Source: Deinococcus aquatilis DSM 23025
GTDB lineage: Bacteria > Deinococcota > Deinococci > Deinococcales > Deinococcaceae
Assembly (NCBI RefSeq): GCF_000378445.1
Contig: NZ_KB899722.1
Location: forward strand, 1 to 61,213
DNA: 61,213 nucleotides
Direction: 5' to 3'
Positions 1 through 12,824 of the stretch are shown here, piece by piece. A model generated the notes under the pieces. The model made no database searches. It was not told where the DNA came from and saw only the letters and a list, made by a program, of their open reading frames with translations. The translations under genes and the position numbers were made by a program. Every line of letters starts with the position of its first letter. The stretch's first letter is position 1.

Positions 1-2
1 GT

Positions 3-209
3 TCATGGCTCTGAGCGTATCGAGCGCGTGAAACAACGAAAAGAGCACCACGCCGCAGGGTGTGGAACCTGCGACATCAAGAGGCCCACGACCATCCAAG
101 CCATCGTCAGAGCGTGTCGGCGGTCCCGCCATGGGGCTGACCGGAGCAGATCGAAGACCCGGCTGAATAGAATGACGGCGTCCCCATCGGTGCGTTGTTC
201 TTGTGTCAT
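3..209 (-). pseudogene. IS4-like transposase N-terminal remnant
   Basis: A 68-residue reading frame contains a stretch near residues 22-52 (DLLRSAPWRDRRHALTMAWM followed by a short Ser-Gln-rich segment) that resembles the N-terminus of IS4-family transposases common in Deinococcus. It stops after 68 codons, and the frame change just before the stop suggests a frameshift or truncation. The DDE catalytic region is not visible; it is absent or lies outside the window. The hairpin just upstream of its start (220-241) could belong to the element end. Assignment rests on sequence feel rather than a full domain. Confidence 0.4.
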
Positions 210-219
210 CGCAGCTCAA

Positions 220-254
220 GAATGCCCCGACGGGGGCATTCTCATCTGTTTTGT
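220..254 (+). terminator. GC hairpin, possible IS end or terminator
   Basis: A 9-bp perfect stem, GAATGCCCC with GGGGCATTC around a GACG loop, is followed by a T-containing tail. It lies between the transposase remnant and the next hairpin. It may be a terminator on the + strand or part of an IS end. Confidence 0.35.
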
Positions 255-340
255 CAGTCCCTCAGCGGACTCGGCTTAATTACTGCGCACTCAGAAATTC
301 ACAGGTTGCATCTCCATATCGCAGATTCCGTATGACCTAT

Positions 341-385
341 GACAAAGAGTCGGAAGTGTTCCATTCCCGACTCTTTGTCTTTTTC
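341..385 (+). terminator. Rho-independent terminator, + strand
   Basis: A perfect 13-bp stem, GACAAAGAGTCGG at 341-353 with CCGACTCTTTGTC at 367-379, is followed by TTTTTC. The T-tract is only on the + strand side, so it ends a rightward transcript, yet no rightward gene is visible to its left. A short untranslated RNA or read-through from beyond the window edge would explain it. Confidence 0.6.
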
Positions 386-430
386 GAGAATTGCTTCGCT
401 CGATTCAACCCAATCTGAACTTTGACCGAC

Positions 431-907
<477 letters not shown>

Positions 908-967
908 GTGCCGCGCAGTCTAGAGCATTGGCGTGTAGGTGGGTGGTCGAGGTGCTTGCTGCCTTCC

Positions 968-1414
<447 letters not shown>

Positions 1415-1426
1415 CTCAGACCACCA

Positions 1427-1714
1427 TCAGAGGGGCACGTCTGCCGCAGAATGAAATTCCAGCACGGGCGTCCGCCTCAGCTTGACCTGCGCCGTCACCT
1501 CGCGCTGAAGGTGGCCGCGTGCGTGGTTCAGTGCGTCCAGCAGGGCAGGCATGTCAGCATTCAGCGAACTGACGTAGATCCGGGCAATGCCGTAATCGGA
1601 CGTGACCGCCACCCGCTCCACGGTCACGATCATGGGCACACGCGGGTCACGGAGCTGTGAAATGGCGTCGCTGAGCACGCGCAACAACTGAGACTGAACC
1701 TGTTCGGGCCTCAT
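1427..1714 (-). CDS. rbfA: Ribosome-binding factor A
   Basis: A 95-residue protein with the RbfA KH-like fold: an N-terminal helix ([15 protein letters not shown]), then the family segment [20 protein letters not shown] and an IARIYVS strand. RbfA binds the small ribosomal subunit during late 16S rRNA maturation and is important at low temperature. The length is at the short end of the family (about 95-130). It leads a short minus-strand operon with the downstream thioesterase. No convincing ribosome-binding site precedes the ATG. Confidence 0.9.
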   Translation of the reverse strand: MRPEQVQSQLLRVLSDAISQLRDPRVPMIVTVERVAVTSDYGIARIYVSSLNADMPALLDALNHARGHLQREVTAQVKLRRTPVLEFHSAADVPL

Positions 1715-1776
1715 GGCTGCACCGGGCGGGAAAAAGAGAAAGCGGAAGAGATCATCTGGACATGGTACGGGATGCG

Positions 1777-3132
1777 TTACCGGGCGTAGCGCCGCCCCGT
1801 GTAATCGGTAAATACGCCGATGCCGTAGCTGACTTTGCGGGTGCTGTCAAAAATGGCCGTGCCGTTCCAGGCCACGCCCGTACTGCTGCCGCCGTCCAGG
1901 AGCAGGGCGTCGCGCACGCCCAGGCGGGCCATGACTTTGCCCATTTCGGTGGTGGTCAGGCGGGCGTGGGTAGACACGAACACCAGATCGCGGTTGCTGC
2001 TGAGGCCCACGGCACTCCTCGCGGCGCGGCCAAAGAGGGCGGGGTCGCGGAAGGCCACGTTATAGCGCGTCTGCACCCGGCCCCCCAGCAGGATGCGTGG
2101 CCCGGTGGCGATCACCGTTTCCATGCCGTTCCAGGTGGCGTCCAGCGGGCGGCCCAGAAGTCCGGTGGTGGTGACGGCGAAGGCGGCGCGGTTGTCGGGC
2201 GTGATCGCCAGGGCAGCGGGAATGCGGCCCCAGGTCAGCAGGCGGCCCTGCATCACCAGGTCTCCGGCGGGGGCGTAGGTCTGGGGGTGAAAATAGCTGC
2301 CGTTGATGACGGCCCGCGCTCCGCTCTGCTGGGCCAGCGTGCCCACCCGCGCTCCGTAACCCAGACCCGCACGCGGCAACACCGGGGCCACCAACACATC
2401 CCGGTGGCGCAGATCGACCCGGAACACCTGCACCGGAATATTCAGCGGCTTGAAGCGTTTGAAGGTCACAGCGGCCCCGCGTGCAGCGGGCGGAATCGGC
2501 ACAGGTATCCGCTGAGGCACCAGCAACTTTTGCCCCGGCATCAGGCGCGTGCTCACGTTCAGGCGGTTCAGTTTCATCAGGGCGGGGCGCGTGGTGCGGT
2601 AGCGGGCAGCGAGGCTGTCGGCGGTGTCGCGCAGGGCAACCCGCACGTAGGTATAGATGATCCGGACCTCTGTGGTGGGACGAGGTGCAGGGCGGGCCGC
2701 TGCCGGGGCGGTGCCTATGCCCGTGCCCCGCGTCGGCACCCGCAGCCGCTGACCCGGTTTGATCACACTGCCGCGCAGCCCGTTGAATACCTGAAGCGAC
2801 CCCACGCTGACGCCGTAGCGGGCGGCCACCTTGCTCAGAGAATCGCCGGATTTGACCGTGTACACGCCCTGACCGCCAGAAACTGAACTGCGCGGTGTGG
2901 GTGCGGGGCTGTTGCCAGACCCAGCCGCACTCAGGCGCAGCACCTGGCCGACCCGGATGGTATTCGTCGTCAGGCCGTTCAGGGTTTTGAGACGGGCCAC
3001 GCTCAGGCCTGCACGGGTGGCGATCCTGAAGAGGGTATCTCCAGACTTGACCTTCACGGTAGCGGGCGCGGCCAGGCTCCCACCTAACAACATCAGGGCC
3101 AATACAGCAGCGGAACAGACACGGGGTACCAT
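1777..3132 (-). CDS. LysM / phosphodiester glycosidase exoprotein
   Basis: A 451-residue secreted protein. Residues 1-21 form a signal peptide ending in Ala-Ala. LysM repeats lie at about 25-68 and 89-133, with a weaker third at about 163-206; LysM binds peptidoglycan. The C-terminal part (about 235-451) matches the phosphodiester glycosidase (NAGPA/DUF2233) family, with conserved segments [17 protein letters not shown] and [11 protein letters not shown]. It probably acts on cell-wall or exopolysaccharide glycans at the cell surface. The ATG follows AGGGGCG closely. Confidence 0.85.
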   Translation of the reverse strand: MVPRVCSAAVLALMLLGGSLAAPATVKVKSGDTLFRIATRAGLSVARLKTLNGLTTNTIRVGQVLRLSAAGSGNSPAPTPRSSVSGGQGVYTVKSGDSLSKVAARYGVSVGSLQVFNGLRGSVIKPGQRLRVPTRGTGIGTAPAAARPAPRPTTEVRIIYTYVRVALRDTADSLAARYRTTRPALMKLNRLNVSTRLMPGQKLLVPQRIPVPIPPAARGAAVTFKRFKPLNIPVQVFRVDLRHRDVLVAPVLPRAGLGYGARVGTLAQQSGARAVINGSYFHPQTYAPAGDLVMQGRLLTWGRIPAALAITPDNRAAFAVTTTGLLGRPLDATWNGMETVIATGPRILLGGRVQTRYNVAFRDPALFGRAARSAVGLSSNRDLVFVSTHARLTTTEMGKVMARLGVRDALLLDGGSSTGVAWNGTAIFDSTRKVSYGIGVFTDYTGRRYAR

Positions 3133-3235
3133 CGCCCCTAGCTGAGCATGCCAGCCCCGGCAGCGGGTGAGCCGAAGCTGACGCAGAGTGAGGAAGAAGG
3201 GCTGGGGGCGCTGGAACCTCCAGGCGGCGAAAACC

Positions 3236-3718
3236 TCAGGTACCCGGCGTGCTGCCCGGCAAGACCGCCACGCGGCCTACCATATACGCCACACCGTACA
3301 GAAATAACGTGACCACCGGCAAAAAGCGCAGCCCTACGCGGTGTTCGATCAGCTTGCCGCGCACCAGAATTTCCAGGACATACAGGCTCATCAGGGCAAA
3401 CAGGCTGTACATCCAGTGTTCCCAGTTACGGCTAGGGTCGGGTTCAAAGCCGTATTTGGTGAGTCCTCCCGCAGCGGCAGTGGCGCTGGGAACCTTGAGG
3501 CCGTTCAGGGCCAGCAGTATCCCCGTGACCGCAGGCAGCAGCGTAAAGAACCAGGTCACCCGCAACCCGGCAGTGAAACTGGAATGCACCGCGCCTCTGA
3601 TGGCCGGAAAGATACTCCAGACGAACAGCACCAACGTGACCAACGCGTAAGGCGTGGGCGTCAGCTTGGCCCACGCACCAAAGAACTGATATCCGTGAAC
3701 CGCTTGCAGCAACTCCAT
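3236..3718 (-). CDS. Hypothetical four-helix membrane protein
   Basis: A 160-residue protein with four likely membrane segments, near residues 23-42, 53-72, 105-120 and 132-150. No family is recognised; it resembles small heme-free quinone-pocket or DoxX-like membrane proteins only in size. The ATG stands six bases after a TAGGCT -10 box with no ribosome-binding site, so the transcript is likely leaderless. Function unknown. Confidence 0.75.
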   Translation of the reverse strand: MELLQAVHGYQFFGAWAKLTPTPYALVTLVLFVWSIFPAIRGAVHSSFTAGLRVTWFFTLLPAVTGILLALNGLKVPSATAAAGGLTKYGFEPDPSRNWEHWMYSLFALMSLYVLEILVRGKLIEHRVGLRFLPVVTLFLYGVAYMVGRVAVLPGSTPGT

Positions 3719-3809
3719 GGCGCTAGCCTAACGCGCCTGGGTCGGGACATAGGGGCAGGGGGCCAAAGCGCCCTTGCCTCCCCTACTCCTCATCAATTTC
3801 TGTTCCTGG

Positions 3810-5834
3810 TCAGTCATTCGAAAACGTCAGTTCCGATGCCGGGGGCAGGTAGGTGCCGGGGCGCAGGGGGGCAGCGTCTTCGGAGCGGTGGAGCCTCAGG
3901 TGGCTGGGCACGTCGGCCAGCAGCACACGCGGGCCGCTGGAGCTGACGCGCACGCCCGCGAGGGCCGGAGCCTGAAACGCCGCCCCCAGATCGGTGATGC
4001 CTGCTCCCAGCGTAAACGCGTGGTCGCCGTATGGCCCGGTGACGTGCAGCGTGACGCCGTCGGCCAGCAGACGCAGGGGCAGACCCAACCCCACCAGCGA
4101 CCCCAGCGGCGGATGGGGCGCACGCGAGAGCCGCGCGACGGCCACGCCCAGCAGGGTGCCAGGGCGCACCACGTCGCCCGCTTGCAACAGGCGTGCGCCC
4201 TGACTGACTTCTAGATCAGCAGGCACAGTGATGATGCTGAGGCCGTCGCGGTGCTGTTCGGCCCGGAATCCGCTGAGGTGCGGCACACTGGCAATCTGTC
4301 CCAGATCGAACGCACCCCCCAGCGGCATCTTCACGCTGCTCACGTCGCCTGTGGCGGTCACGAGGGCCAGCGTGCGGTCTTCGCGGTATTCCAGCCCCTC
4401 TACGGCAGGCGGTGGGGCCGACACGGGAGCGGCAGGCACCACGCGGCGGCCCCGCCTTCTGCGCCAGAACACGAACAGCAGACCCAGCAAGGCCGCCCCG
4501 CCCAACAACCCAGCGGCCAGAAGTCCAGCAGCGGAGCGCCCCGAGTCACCGGAGACAGGGCCACTGGAAACAGGGCTGGCAGGCGTGGCGGTGGCCGCAG
4601 ACCCCACCGGGTTGACAGCAGCCACCACGCGTCCACCCTCATCCCCTGTGATAATGGGGAGGGCCAGCCGCCGCCCGCCTGCCAGGGCCAGACTGGGACT
4701 CAGGATTCGGCCCGGCTGTACCCCTCTGTTGGTGAGGCGCACCGTGAATTCCCGGCTGCCGGGTTGATGTTCCAACACGCCTTCCAACAGTGTGCCGTTC
4801 AGGCCCTCCACTGCCGCACCGTCCAGATTCAGGTCGGGGGCAGCCCGGTAGCGCAGGTTCACTGTTTCGCCTGCTGCGAGGGTGCGGTCAGCGGCAGGAT
4901 TGAGCCAACTCAGCGCCGGATCAGTGCCGATATTCAGGCGCAGCAGCACGCGGCGGGCCGGAGCGTCGGCGCGGGCAGACGGGGCACACAACAGGGCCGC
5001 CGTGCCGTGCGGCAAACGCGGGGGCACACTCAGGCGGGTGAGGCCGCCCTGTGCGGTGGCCTGCGCCAAGGTCACGCCAGTGGTGCCGGAAGACAGGGCC
5101 AGCGGTGTGCCGTCCGGGTAGGGGGCCGACACCTTGCCCACGTCGGTCACGGTTCTCAGGCCGTCGCCTGCGGCAACCAGTGTCAGGTCGGGCACCTCTC
5201 CGACAGGCACGGTCTGGGTATCGGCATAGGCACTGGCCGCCAGAGCACGGGCAGCGTCGGCAGGCACGGTAGCCCCCAGCGCCACGTAATGCAGGGTATC
5301 CAGTTGGCCACGCCCGGTAAAAGCCGCCAACGCGCTCTGGGCTGTGGCGGCGCGGCTGCTGTCGTTGTCGATGCCATCGGTCAGCACGAACACGCGGGTC
5401 AGGTAGCGGTCCGCACCCGTCAGCGGGGTCAAGGCCGCCTGCAAACTGCGGTACAGATACGTATTGCGCCCATCGGCACGCAGGGCGGCCAGGTCGCCGT
5501 TGAAACGTCCGGCGGCTCCCGGCAGATCGTATCCGCGCTGCGTTCGCACACCACTGTCGAAGGTCACGAGGTCAACGTGGTCAGGCTGCTCGGCCCGCAC
5601 ATAGACATTGATACTGACCTTGACCCGCTCAAAAATATCGGCCTGACCGTCGCCGATACCGCGCATACTGCCGCTGGTATCCAGCAGAAACACGGCCCGC
5701 GTCTGGGTGGGCAGTGGCCCGGTGGGCAGGGCGCAGACAGGAGCGGCGGCGGGATTGGGCAGACTCGGCGTGGCTGCACGGGCCACAGACAGAGAACCGG
5801 TCAGGCAAAGGAGGGTGAGAGAAACGCGGCGCAT
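3810..5834 (-). CDS. Membrane-anchored VWA-domain protein
   Basis: The start is placed at the ATG giving MRRVSLTLLCLTGSLSVARA, a clean signal peptide; an in-frame ATG 12 codons earlier is possible. The 674-residue protein has a von Willebrand A domain with the MIDAS motif DTSGS at residues 52-56, a beta-rich middle, one membrane helix near 434-454 followed by a RRRRGRR stop-transfer patch, then a cytoplasmic region of about 200 residues rich in beta strands. VWA domains bind a metal and mediate protein contacts. The outside-VWA, inside-tail layout suggests an adhesive or signalling anchor; the partner is unknown. Confidence 0.85.
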   Translation of the reverse strand: MRRVSLTLLCLTGSLSVARAATPSLPNPAAAPVCALPTGPLPTQTRAVFLLDTSGSMRGIGDGQADIFERVKVSINVYVRAEQPDHVDLVTFDSGVRTQRGYDLPGAAGRFNGDLAALRADGRNTYLYRSLQAALTPLTGADRYLTRVFVLTDGIDNDSSRAATAQSALAAFTGRGQLDTLHYVALGATVPADAARALAASAYADTQTVPVGEVPDLTLVAAGDGLRTVTDVGKVSAPYPDGTPLALSSGTTGVTLAQATAQGGLTRLSVPPRLPHGTAALLCAPSARADAPARRVLLRLNIGTDPALSWLNPAADRTLAAGETVNLRYRAAPDLNLDGAAVEGLNGTLLEGVLEHQPGSREFTVRLTNRGVQPGRILSPSLALAGGRRLALPIITGDEGGRVVAAVNPVGSAATATPASPVSSGPVSGDSGRSAAGLLAAGLLGGAALLGLLFVFWRRRRGRRVVPAAPVSAPPPAVEGLEYREDRTLALVTATGDVSSVKMPLGGAFDLGQIASVPHLSGFRAEQHRDGLSIITVPADLEVSQGARLLQAGDVVRPGTLLGVAVARLSRAPHPPLGSLVGLGLPLRLLADGVTLHVTGPYGDHAFTLGAGITDLGAAFQAPALAGVRVSSSGPRVLLADVPSHLRLHRSEDAAPLRPGTYLPPASELTFSND

Positions 5835-5966
5835 CGCGTGCCCATTCTGACCCCTACAGAGGCCCAACATGCAACCCTGACCCCGGCACTGAAAATTAGA
5901 AGCAAGCAGAAGGGCGCTGGGACGGATTTTCTACCTGCGCCGCTGCTCAAGAAGACTGATCATATA

Positions 5967-8249
<2,283 letters not shown>

Positions 8250-8280
8250 CCCCAGCAGCAGTGTTCAAACAAAATTAAAC

Positions 8281-8314
8281 AAAGCCGCCCCTTGTGCATA
8301 GGGGCGGCTTTGTT
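8281..8314 (+). terminator. gyrB terminator
   Basis: An 11-bp perfect stem, AAAGCCGCCCC with GGGGCGGCTTT around a 9-base loop, is followed by TTG-TT. It lies 32 bases after the gyrB stop. Confidence 0.8.
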
Positions 8315-8337
8315 GTGGGTGGGTTTCTTTTTCACTC

Positions 8338-8489
8338 TTGATTCTTGCGGAGAGTGGCAACACCTTGAAGGCTAAACCCCCCCGTTGCTGACGCAACGCC
8401 CCCCCTTAAGGGGAGGACAAGGGCTGTTGCGCTCTCCTTCAAGGAGGGTTGTACGGCCCCGGAACCTTGCTCAGCCCAACAGGAATCAG
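8338..8489. repeat. MITE-like GC-palindromic repeat, copy 1
   Basis: This copy shares with 15138-15315 the outer TTGATTCTTG, the segment GGCAACACCTTGAAGGCT, a CCCCCCCGTTGCTGACGCAA block and the GGGGAGGACAAGGGCTGTTG block. The right end (AGGAATCA) is degenerate. It fills the space between gyrB and the subtilase gene. Translations of it in any frame give Pro/Gly/Arg-rich peptides and are not genes. Confidence 0.75.
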
Positions 8490-8496
8490 CAACAGG

Positions 8497-10266
8497 TTAC
8501 GGGCAGCCTCCCAGTGCCGCCAGATTCAGCGGGGCCACGCCCGGCGTCAGCACCAGCGGCAAAAAGGGCACGCCAGGTTTGCACTGCTCCCAGAGGGCCA
8601 GCCCGCCTGCCACCACCGGAGCCGCGAAAGACGTGCCGAAATAGGGCTGCCCGCCAAACCAGAATTCGCCCGGAGCCTGCACGCTGGGCGGCGGCGCAGT
8701 CACTCCTTTGAGGCGCATGGCGCGGTTGTAGGTCGCCATCTCCTGAGTGCCGATGTCCCAGCCTGCCACGCTGAGGAGCATGGTGGGGCGGGGCTGCGCG
8801 ACCAGACTGGGCAAACCGGGCACCGAGAATTCGGCGTGCCAGTCGGCGGGATAGTGCCAGCAGCGATCTCCGGGAATCAGACCTTCGCAGTCGTCGGTAT
8901 TGCCGTAAGAGGCGGCAGTGGGCACGCCCAGGGAGGCCACTTCTTGCAGGGCCAGCCGTAACCCAACCAGCGGCACCGGGCCACCCAGGCTGAAATTGAC
9001 CACATGCCGCCCGCCCTGCCGCGCCGCAGAAGCCACCGCACACAGCGCCTGCACGGTCTTGAGGGTCGAGCAGTTGCCCGCACCATCACACACCGCCTGA
9101 TAACGCAGCGCCGCGCCGGGGGCCACCGTCTGCGCGATCTGACCCGCCACGCTGCCGTGACCCGACACGCCCGGATAGATCTGGTTGTAATAGTTGATCG
9201 GCTGGCCCATCACAAACGGGTCGGACACGCGGCTGCCTGCGCCGCTGGCCGTGTCGAGGATGTGAATAGTCACGCCTTTGCCCGTGCCTGCGCCTGCGCC
9301 GATCAGCTTTTCCAGCACCGTGCCCGGACGTTCGTTCTGGTAGGGGACGTCTGCCTGGGTCGGGTGAGAACCTGTGGCGGGATCGACTTGCAGATCATCT
9401 CCGAACAGAGCGCCCAGGAAGGCCAGCACGCGCCCGCTTGGTAAGCCGGAGGTTGGCAGGGTGGTGCCCAGCCAATTGCAAAAGCTGCTGCTGCGGGCAG
9501 CCACTACAGCGGCGCTGCTTAGGGGAGGAAGCGTCAGATTCTGGATTCTCAGTTGTTGGAGGTCGCGGGCAGGCACGCCCACAGTCACCGCACCCGGATT
9601 GATCCGCACCGGAGGCAGGGGCACTGCTGCGGGCGAGGGGCGCACCGTTCCGGCAGACTGCCCACCCAACGGCTGTAAGGCAGGCAAGGTCAGCGCCGAC
9701 AACCGGCTCAGCGTATCGGTCAGTTCGGCGGGGCAAGCTCGCTGGCAGGCCACCTGAACACGCTTGAGGCGCTCATTGAAACCGCTACGAATCCCGTTCC
9801 CGGCGGCTGGATTGACATAGACCACCACGTCGCCCGCCGCCGCTTCAGCGGGCAAAACATTCAGAACAGCTCCGCCCTGCCGCGCCGGAGCATTTACACC
9901 CAGCCATTGGGGGCCACCCGCCGCCTCTTTGGGCACCTCAAAGGCCAGCCAGCCCGATACTGCATCGCGGCTCAGTGTGGCAGGACGCCCACCGACCCAC
10001 AGCGTATCGCGCTCGGTCAGGCGGGTCGGCCTCGGAATCCACACGCGCTCGCCGGGGGCCGCCGTGCCGGGAAACACCGTGCCGATGCTGGGAATGGTGG
10101 CCGCCACCGTGTTCTGTGCGTGGGCCGCAGAAAGCAGAAGCAGGGCCAGCAGCACCAGCACGAGCATGAAGGCGTGCGACACGAACGAAATTGGGGCGGG
10201 AAGGGCTGCCGTGCCGATCTGCGTCTTGCTCTGAAGTTTGCGGTGGTATGGAGAAACAGGATTCAT
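8497..10266 (-). CDS. Secreted subtilisin-like (S8) serine protease
   Basis: A 589-residue protein with a long signal or anchor segment (about 31-50, ending SAAHA). The N-terminal 60-240 region starts with an IPT/TIG-like beta domain (SIGTVFPGTAAPGERVWI) and a linker. The protease domain has the triad Asp338 (HILD), His370 (GHGSVAG), Ser546 (GTSFAAP) and oxyanion Asn456 (YGN). Several Cys pairs suggest disulfides. AGGAGG lies seven bases before the ATG. It follows a SARP-type regulator on the same strand with 118 bases between, so the regulator may control it. Confidence 0.9.
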   Translation of the reverse strand: MNPVSPYHRKLQSKTQIGTAALPAPISFVSHAFMLVLVLLALLLLSAAHAQNTVAATIPSIGTVFPGTAAPGERVWIPRPTRLTERDTLWVGGRPATLSRDAVSGWLAFEVPKEAAGGPQWLGVNAPARQGGAVLNVLPAEAAAGDVVVYVNPAAGNGIRSGFNERLKRVQVACQRACPAELTDTLSRLSALTLPALQPLGGQSAGTVRPSPAAVPLPPVRINPGAVTVGVPARDLQQLRIQNLTLPPLSSAAVVAARSSSFCNWLGTTLPTSGLPSGRVLAFLGALFGDDLQVDPATGSHPTQADVPYQNERPGTVLEKLIGAGAGTGKGVTIHILDTASGAGSRVSDPFVMGQPINYYNQIYPGVSGHGSVAGQIAQTVAPGAALRYQAVCDGAGNCSTLKTVQALCAVASAARQGGRHVVNFSLGGPVPLVGLRLALQEVASLGVPTAASYGNTDDCEGLIPGDRCWHYPADWHAEFSVPGLPSLVAQPRPTMLLSVAGWDIGTQEMATYNRAMRLKGVTAPPPSVQAPGEFWFGGQPYFGTSFAAPVVAGGLALWEQCKPGVPFLPLVLTPGVAPLNLAALGGCP

Positions 10267-10384
10267 GGCCGAACCTCCTGAGTGCAGGGTGAATCTTGCG
10301 AGCCTGTGGAGACAACTCTGTACACAGTGTGAATCTCAACCCATGATCAGGGCATGACCGGGAAGCTGGATCACGGCTGCACCA

Positions 10385-12796
10385 TCAGGACTGTAAAGAG
10401 CTGGGCGGAAAGCGCGAGACCACCTGTGCAGTGCGGCGAATAGAGGCCACGAGTTCATGCTGTCCGGCCCGCTCCAGCATCTCCATCACGTCCTCGAAGG
10501 CGCTGAGGTCGCCTTCTATTTCGCTGAGATTGCTGAGGGCCAACCCCAGTGTGCGGATGCTGCCGGTGCCCTTAAGACGCGTTATGGCCTGCTTGTACAG
10601 CTCAGCCGCCGCTTTCAGATTGCCCTGCAAATGTAACCTGACCCCCAGATTGATCAGTGTCTGAGCCAGACCCAGGGTATCTCCGGCAAGCGTCAGTTCT
10701 TCCACAGCTTCCCGCAAGGCTGCTTCGGCCTGTTCCCATTGGTCATGCTGCCCCAGCATCTGGGCGTAGTTCACCAGCATGGTGCCGCGCACGCTGGGTA
10801 GCCCTCTGGCACGTTCCAGCAGGGGGCCAAAGGCTTCGGCGGGGGCCGCGCCGAGGCGCACGCGGGCCAGTGCCACAAAGCCCAACTCACTGAGGTGCTT
10901 CTCTTCGTCGCCGTTCAGTTGCCACAGGTCGGCGGCGATGCGGCTATAGCGGCGGGCTTCTTCCCACTGTTCCCGGATACGGGCGGCGTGGGCCAGCACG
11001 CTGGCAGCCTGCGCTCCCTCTGCGCCCGTACCGGTGACGCGGCCCGCCAGCGCGGTGGCCTCGGCATGGCGGCCCATGCGAACCAGCGCGGTGGCGCGGG
11101 CGGCGAGGGTGGCAGGCGCGTCGGCGTAAGGCGTCGTGAGGGCGTCCAGCCGCTTCAGGGCATCGGCATACTGGCCCGCCCCCAGCAGCGCCCAGGCGTG
11201 CGGCACCCCCAGTTCGGGCCAGGCCGGAAGGCTGTCCAGCAGGGCGCGGGCTTCTCCGGGGTGGCCCCGCCGGATCAGCACTTCGGCACGGGCAGCGGCC
11301 ACCGCAGCGATCCGCACTTCGTCGGCTCCTTCCCACAGGTCGCGGGCGGCGGCGTAGTGCGGCCAGGCCGTTTCGGGCGGCAGGGCACGGGCCAGACGCA
11401 AATGCAGCAACTGAGCCTGCACGTAGATGGCCGACAGATATTGCCGAATGGCGGCAGCGGCATACACCCGGCCCGTTTCGCTGGTCAGCCCTTCCACTGT
11501 CAGCGCCGAGAGGAGGCGGGCAAAAGCATCGGCGGGCAGGTTCAGGGCGGCGCGGGTGGCCCGCAGATCGGGATCGTCTTGCAGGGCCAGCAGCAAAAAG
11601 GTGTCGCGCAGTTCGGGGGGCAGGGCACGCACTTTGGCTCCCTGCCCCAGCTCCAGCGGTTGCCCACGCAGGGCCGCGCCCACCAGAGTCGGGTGGCCGT
11701 CGGTGAGGGCGTGTAGCCCCGGCTGCGCTATATCGGTGCTCTCCAGCAGCCCCAATCTCAGATGCGTCCGAACCTCGAAGGGGGGATGACGGCGCGACGT
11801 GACCACGATCACGGCCCCGCCCAGTTCCGGCGAAACGGCCTGCCGCGCTGCCACGGTCAGGACCTCGCGGGTGGCCGTGTCTACACTTTCCCAATCGTCG
11901 ATGGCAACTTTGAGCCGAGCAGTTCTGAACACGCTCAGGGCCTCTTGAATCGTCCTGACCGGGTGCGGCAGCAGGGGCGCGAGCGTGGCGTAAGGCTCGG
12001 GGCTTCCCGACAGAATCTGCCAGCCCCCGGCCCGCCTCAGGGCGTCCAGCAGCGCGGTTTTGCCCATGCCGCCGGGGCCGCTGATCCAAGCAAAGCTGCC
12101 GGGGGGCAGGGCGGCCAGATGGCCCAGTTCGGCGGCGCGGCCCACAAACGGCGCGGCAACGCTCCACAGGCGAGAGTCTGGATTTCCCAGCGGAACTCCC
12201 AACGTCCGGGCGTCGCGCTCGACCTGTGCGGCCAGCGGGTGGGCACTCAGGTTCAGCAGGTGATACAGCCGGGGCAATTCGGTTTCGTCGGGTGGAGGCG
12301 CACCGGGCAGCATCAGGGCGCGGGCGGCCAAGGCTCCGGCTTCTGCGGAGTTGCCCCGCGCCGCCGCCTGCCCGCCCAAGGTCAACAGCGCTGAGCGCAG
12401 GTCCAGCGCCAGTGCCTCACGGGTATCGAAAACCCATTCTTCGAGGTCTGCCCCCAGCGGAATGGTCAGGCTGTCCAGGAAGGGGCCGCCGTACAGAGCC
12501 GCCGCCTGTTCCTGTTGACCGCTGGCGGCTGCCGCACGCATCAGCACGGCGTCGCAGGGCAGGGCCGCTTCCACGCGGCTGCCCTCCTCGTGCAGCGCCC
12601 CCGGCAACGTCCGCAGATGCACCAGATGTTGCGCGAGGCTGTTCATGGGGTTGGCGGCCTCGGGCCAAAATAAATCGGCCAGGCGGCGGCGAGGCTGCGG
12701 CCCTTCCAGACACAGATACGCCAGCAGCAGCAACACCTTTTCGCGTTTCAGGGCGGCTCCCTCCACGGCCAAGGTTCCCAGCGTCCGCAGTCTCAT
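10385..12796 (-). CDS. SARP/BTAD-type ATPase transcriptional regulator
   Basis: An 803-residue protein. Residues 1-75 resemble a winged-helix DNA-binding region, and about 95-190 a bacterial transcriptional activation (BTAD) domain. A STAND-type ATPase follows, with P-loop GPGGMGKT at 240-247 and an IDDWESVD Walker-B-like segment. The C-terminal 400 residues are TPR-like helical repeats. Such proteins are signal-dependent activators of nearby genes; the target is unknown, but the adjacent subtilase is a reasonable guess. The sequence around the start has a 14-base tandem repeat carrying extra ATGs (12796, 12810, 12824). Confidence 0.85.
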   Translation of the reverse strand: MRLRTLGTLAVEGAALKREKVLLLLAYLCLEGPQPRRRLADLFWPEAANPMNSLAQHLVHLRTLPGALHEEGSRVEAALPCDAVLMRAAAASGQQEQAAALYGGPFLDSLTIPLGADLEEWVFDTREALALDLRSALLTLGGQAAARGNSAEAGALAARALMLPGAPPPDETELPRLYHLLNLSAHPLAAQVERDARTLGVPLGNPDSRLWSVAAPFVGRAAELGHLAALPPGSFAWISGPGGMGKTALLDALRRAGGWQILSGSPEPYATLAPLLPHPVRTIQEALSVFRTARLKVAIDDWESVDTATREVLTVAARQAVSPELGGAVIVVTSRRHPPFEVRTHLRLGLLESTDIAQPGLHALTDGHPTLVGAALRGQPLELGQGAKVRALPPELRDTFLLLALQDDPDLRATRAALNLPADAFARLLSALTVEGLTSETGRVYAAAAIRQYLSAIYVQAQLLHLRLARALPPETAWPHYAAARDLWEGADEVRIAAVAAARAEVLIRRGHPGEARALLDSLPAWPELGVPHAWALLGAGQYADALKRLDALTTPYADAPATLAARATALVRMGRHAEATALAGRVTGTGAEGAQAASVLAHAARIREQWEEARRYSRIAADLWQLNGDEEKHLSELGFVALARVRLGAAPAEAFGPLLERARGLPSVRGTMLVNYAQMLGQHDQWEQAEAALREAVEELTLAGDTLGLAQTLINLGVRLHLQGNLKAAAELYKQAITRLKGTGSIRTLGLALSNLSEIEGDLSAFEDVMEMLERAGQHELVASIRRTAQVVSRFPPSSLQS

Positions 12797-12824
12797 GTCA
12801 GCAGTCCCATGGGATCAGTCTCAT
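12788..12824 (-). repeat. 14-bp tandem repeat over the SARP gene start
   Basis: Read on the minus strand, ATGAGACTGATCCC, ATGGGACTGCTGAC and ATGAGACTGCGGAC follow each other with a 14-base period. The third copy contains the annotated start. Because 14 is not a multiple of three, the extra ATGs are out of frame. Confidence 0.7.
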
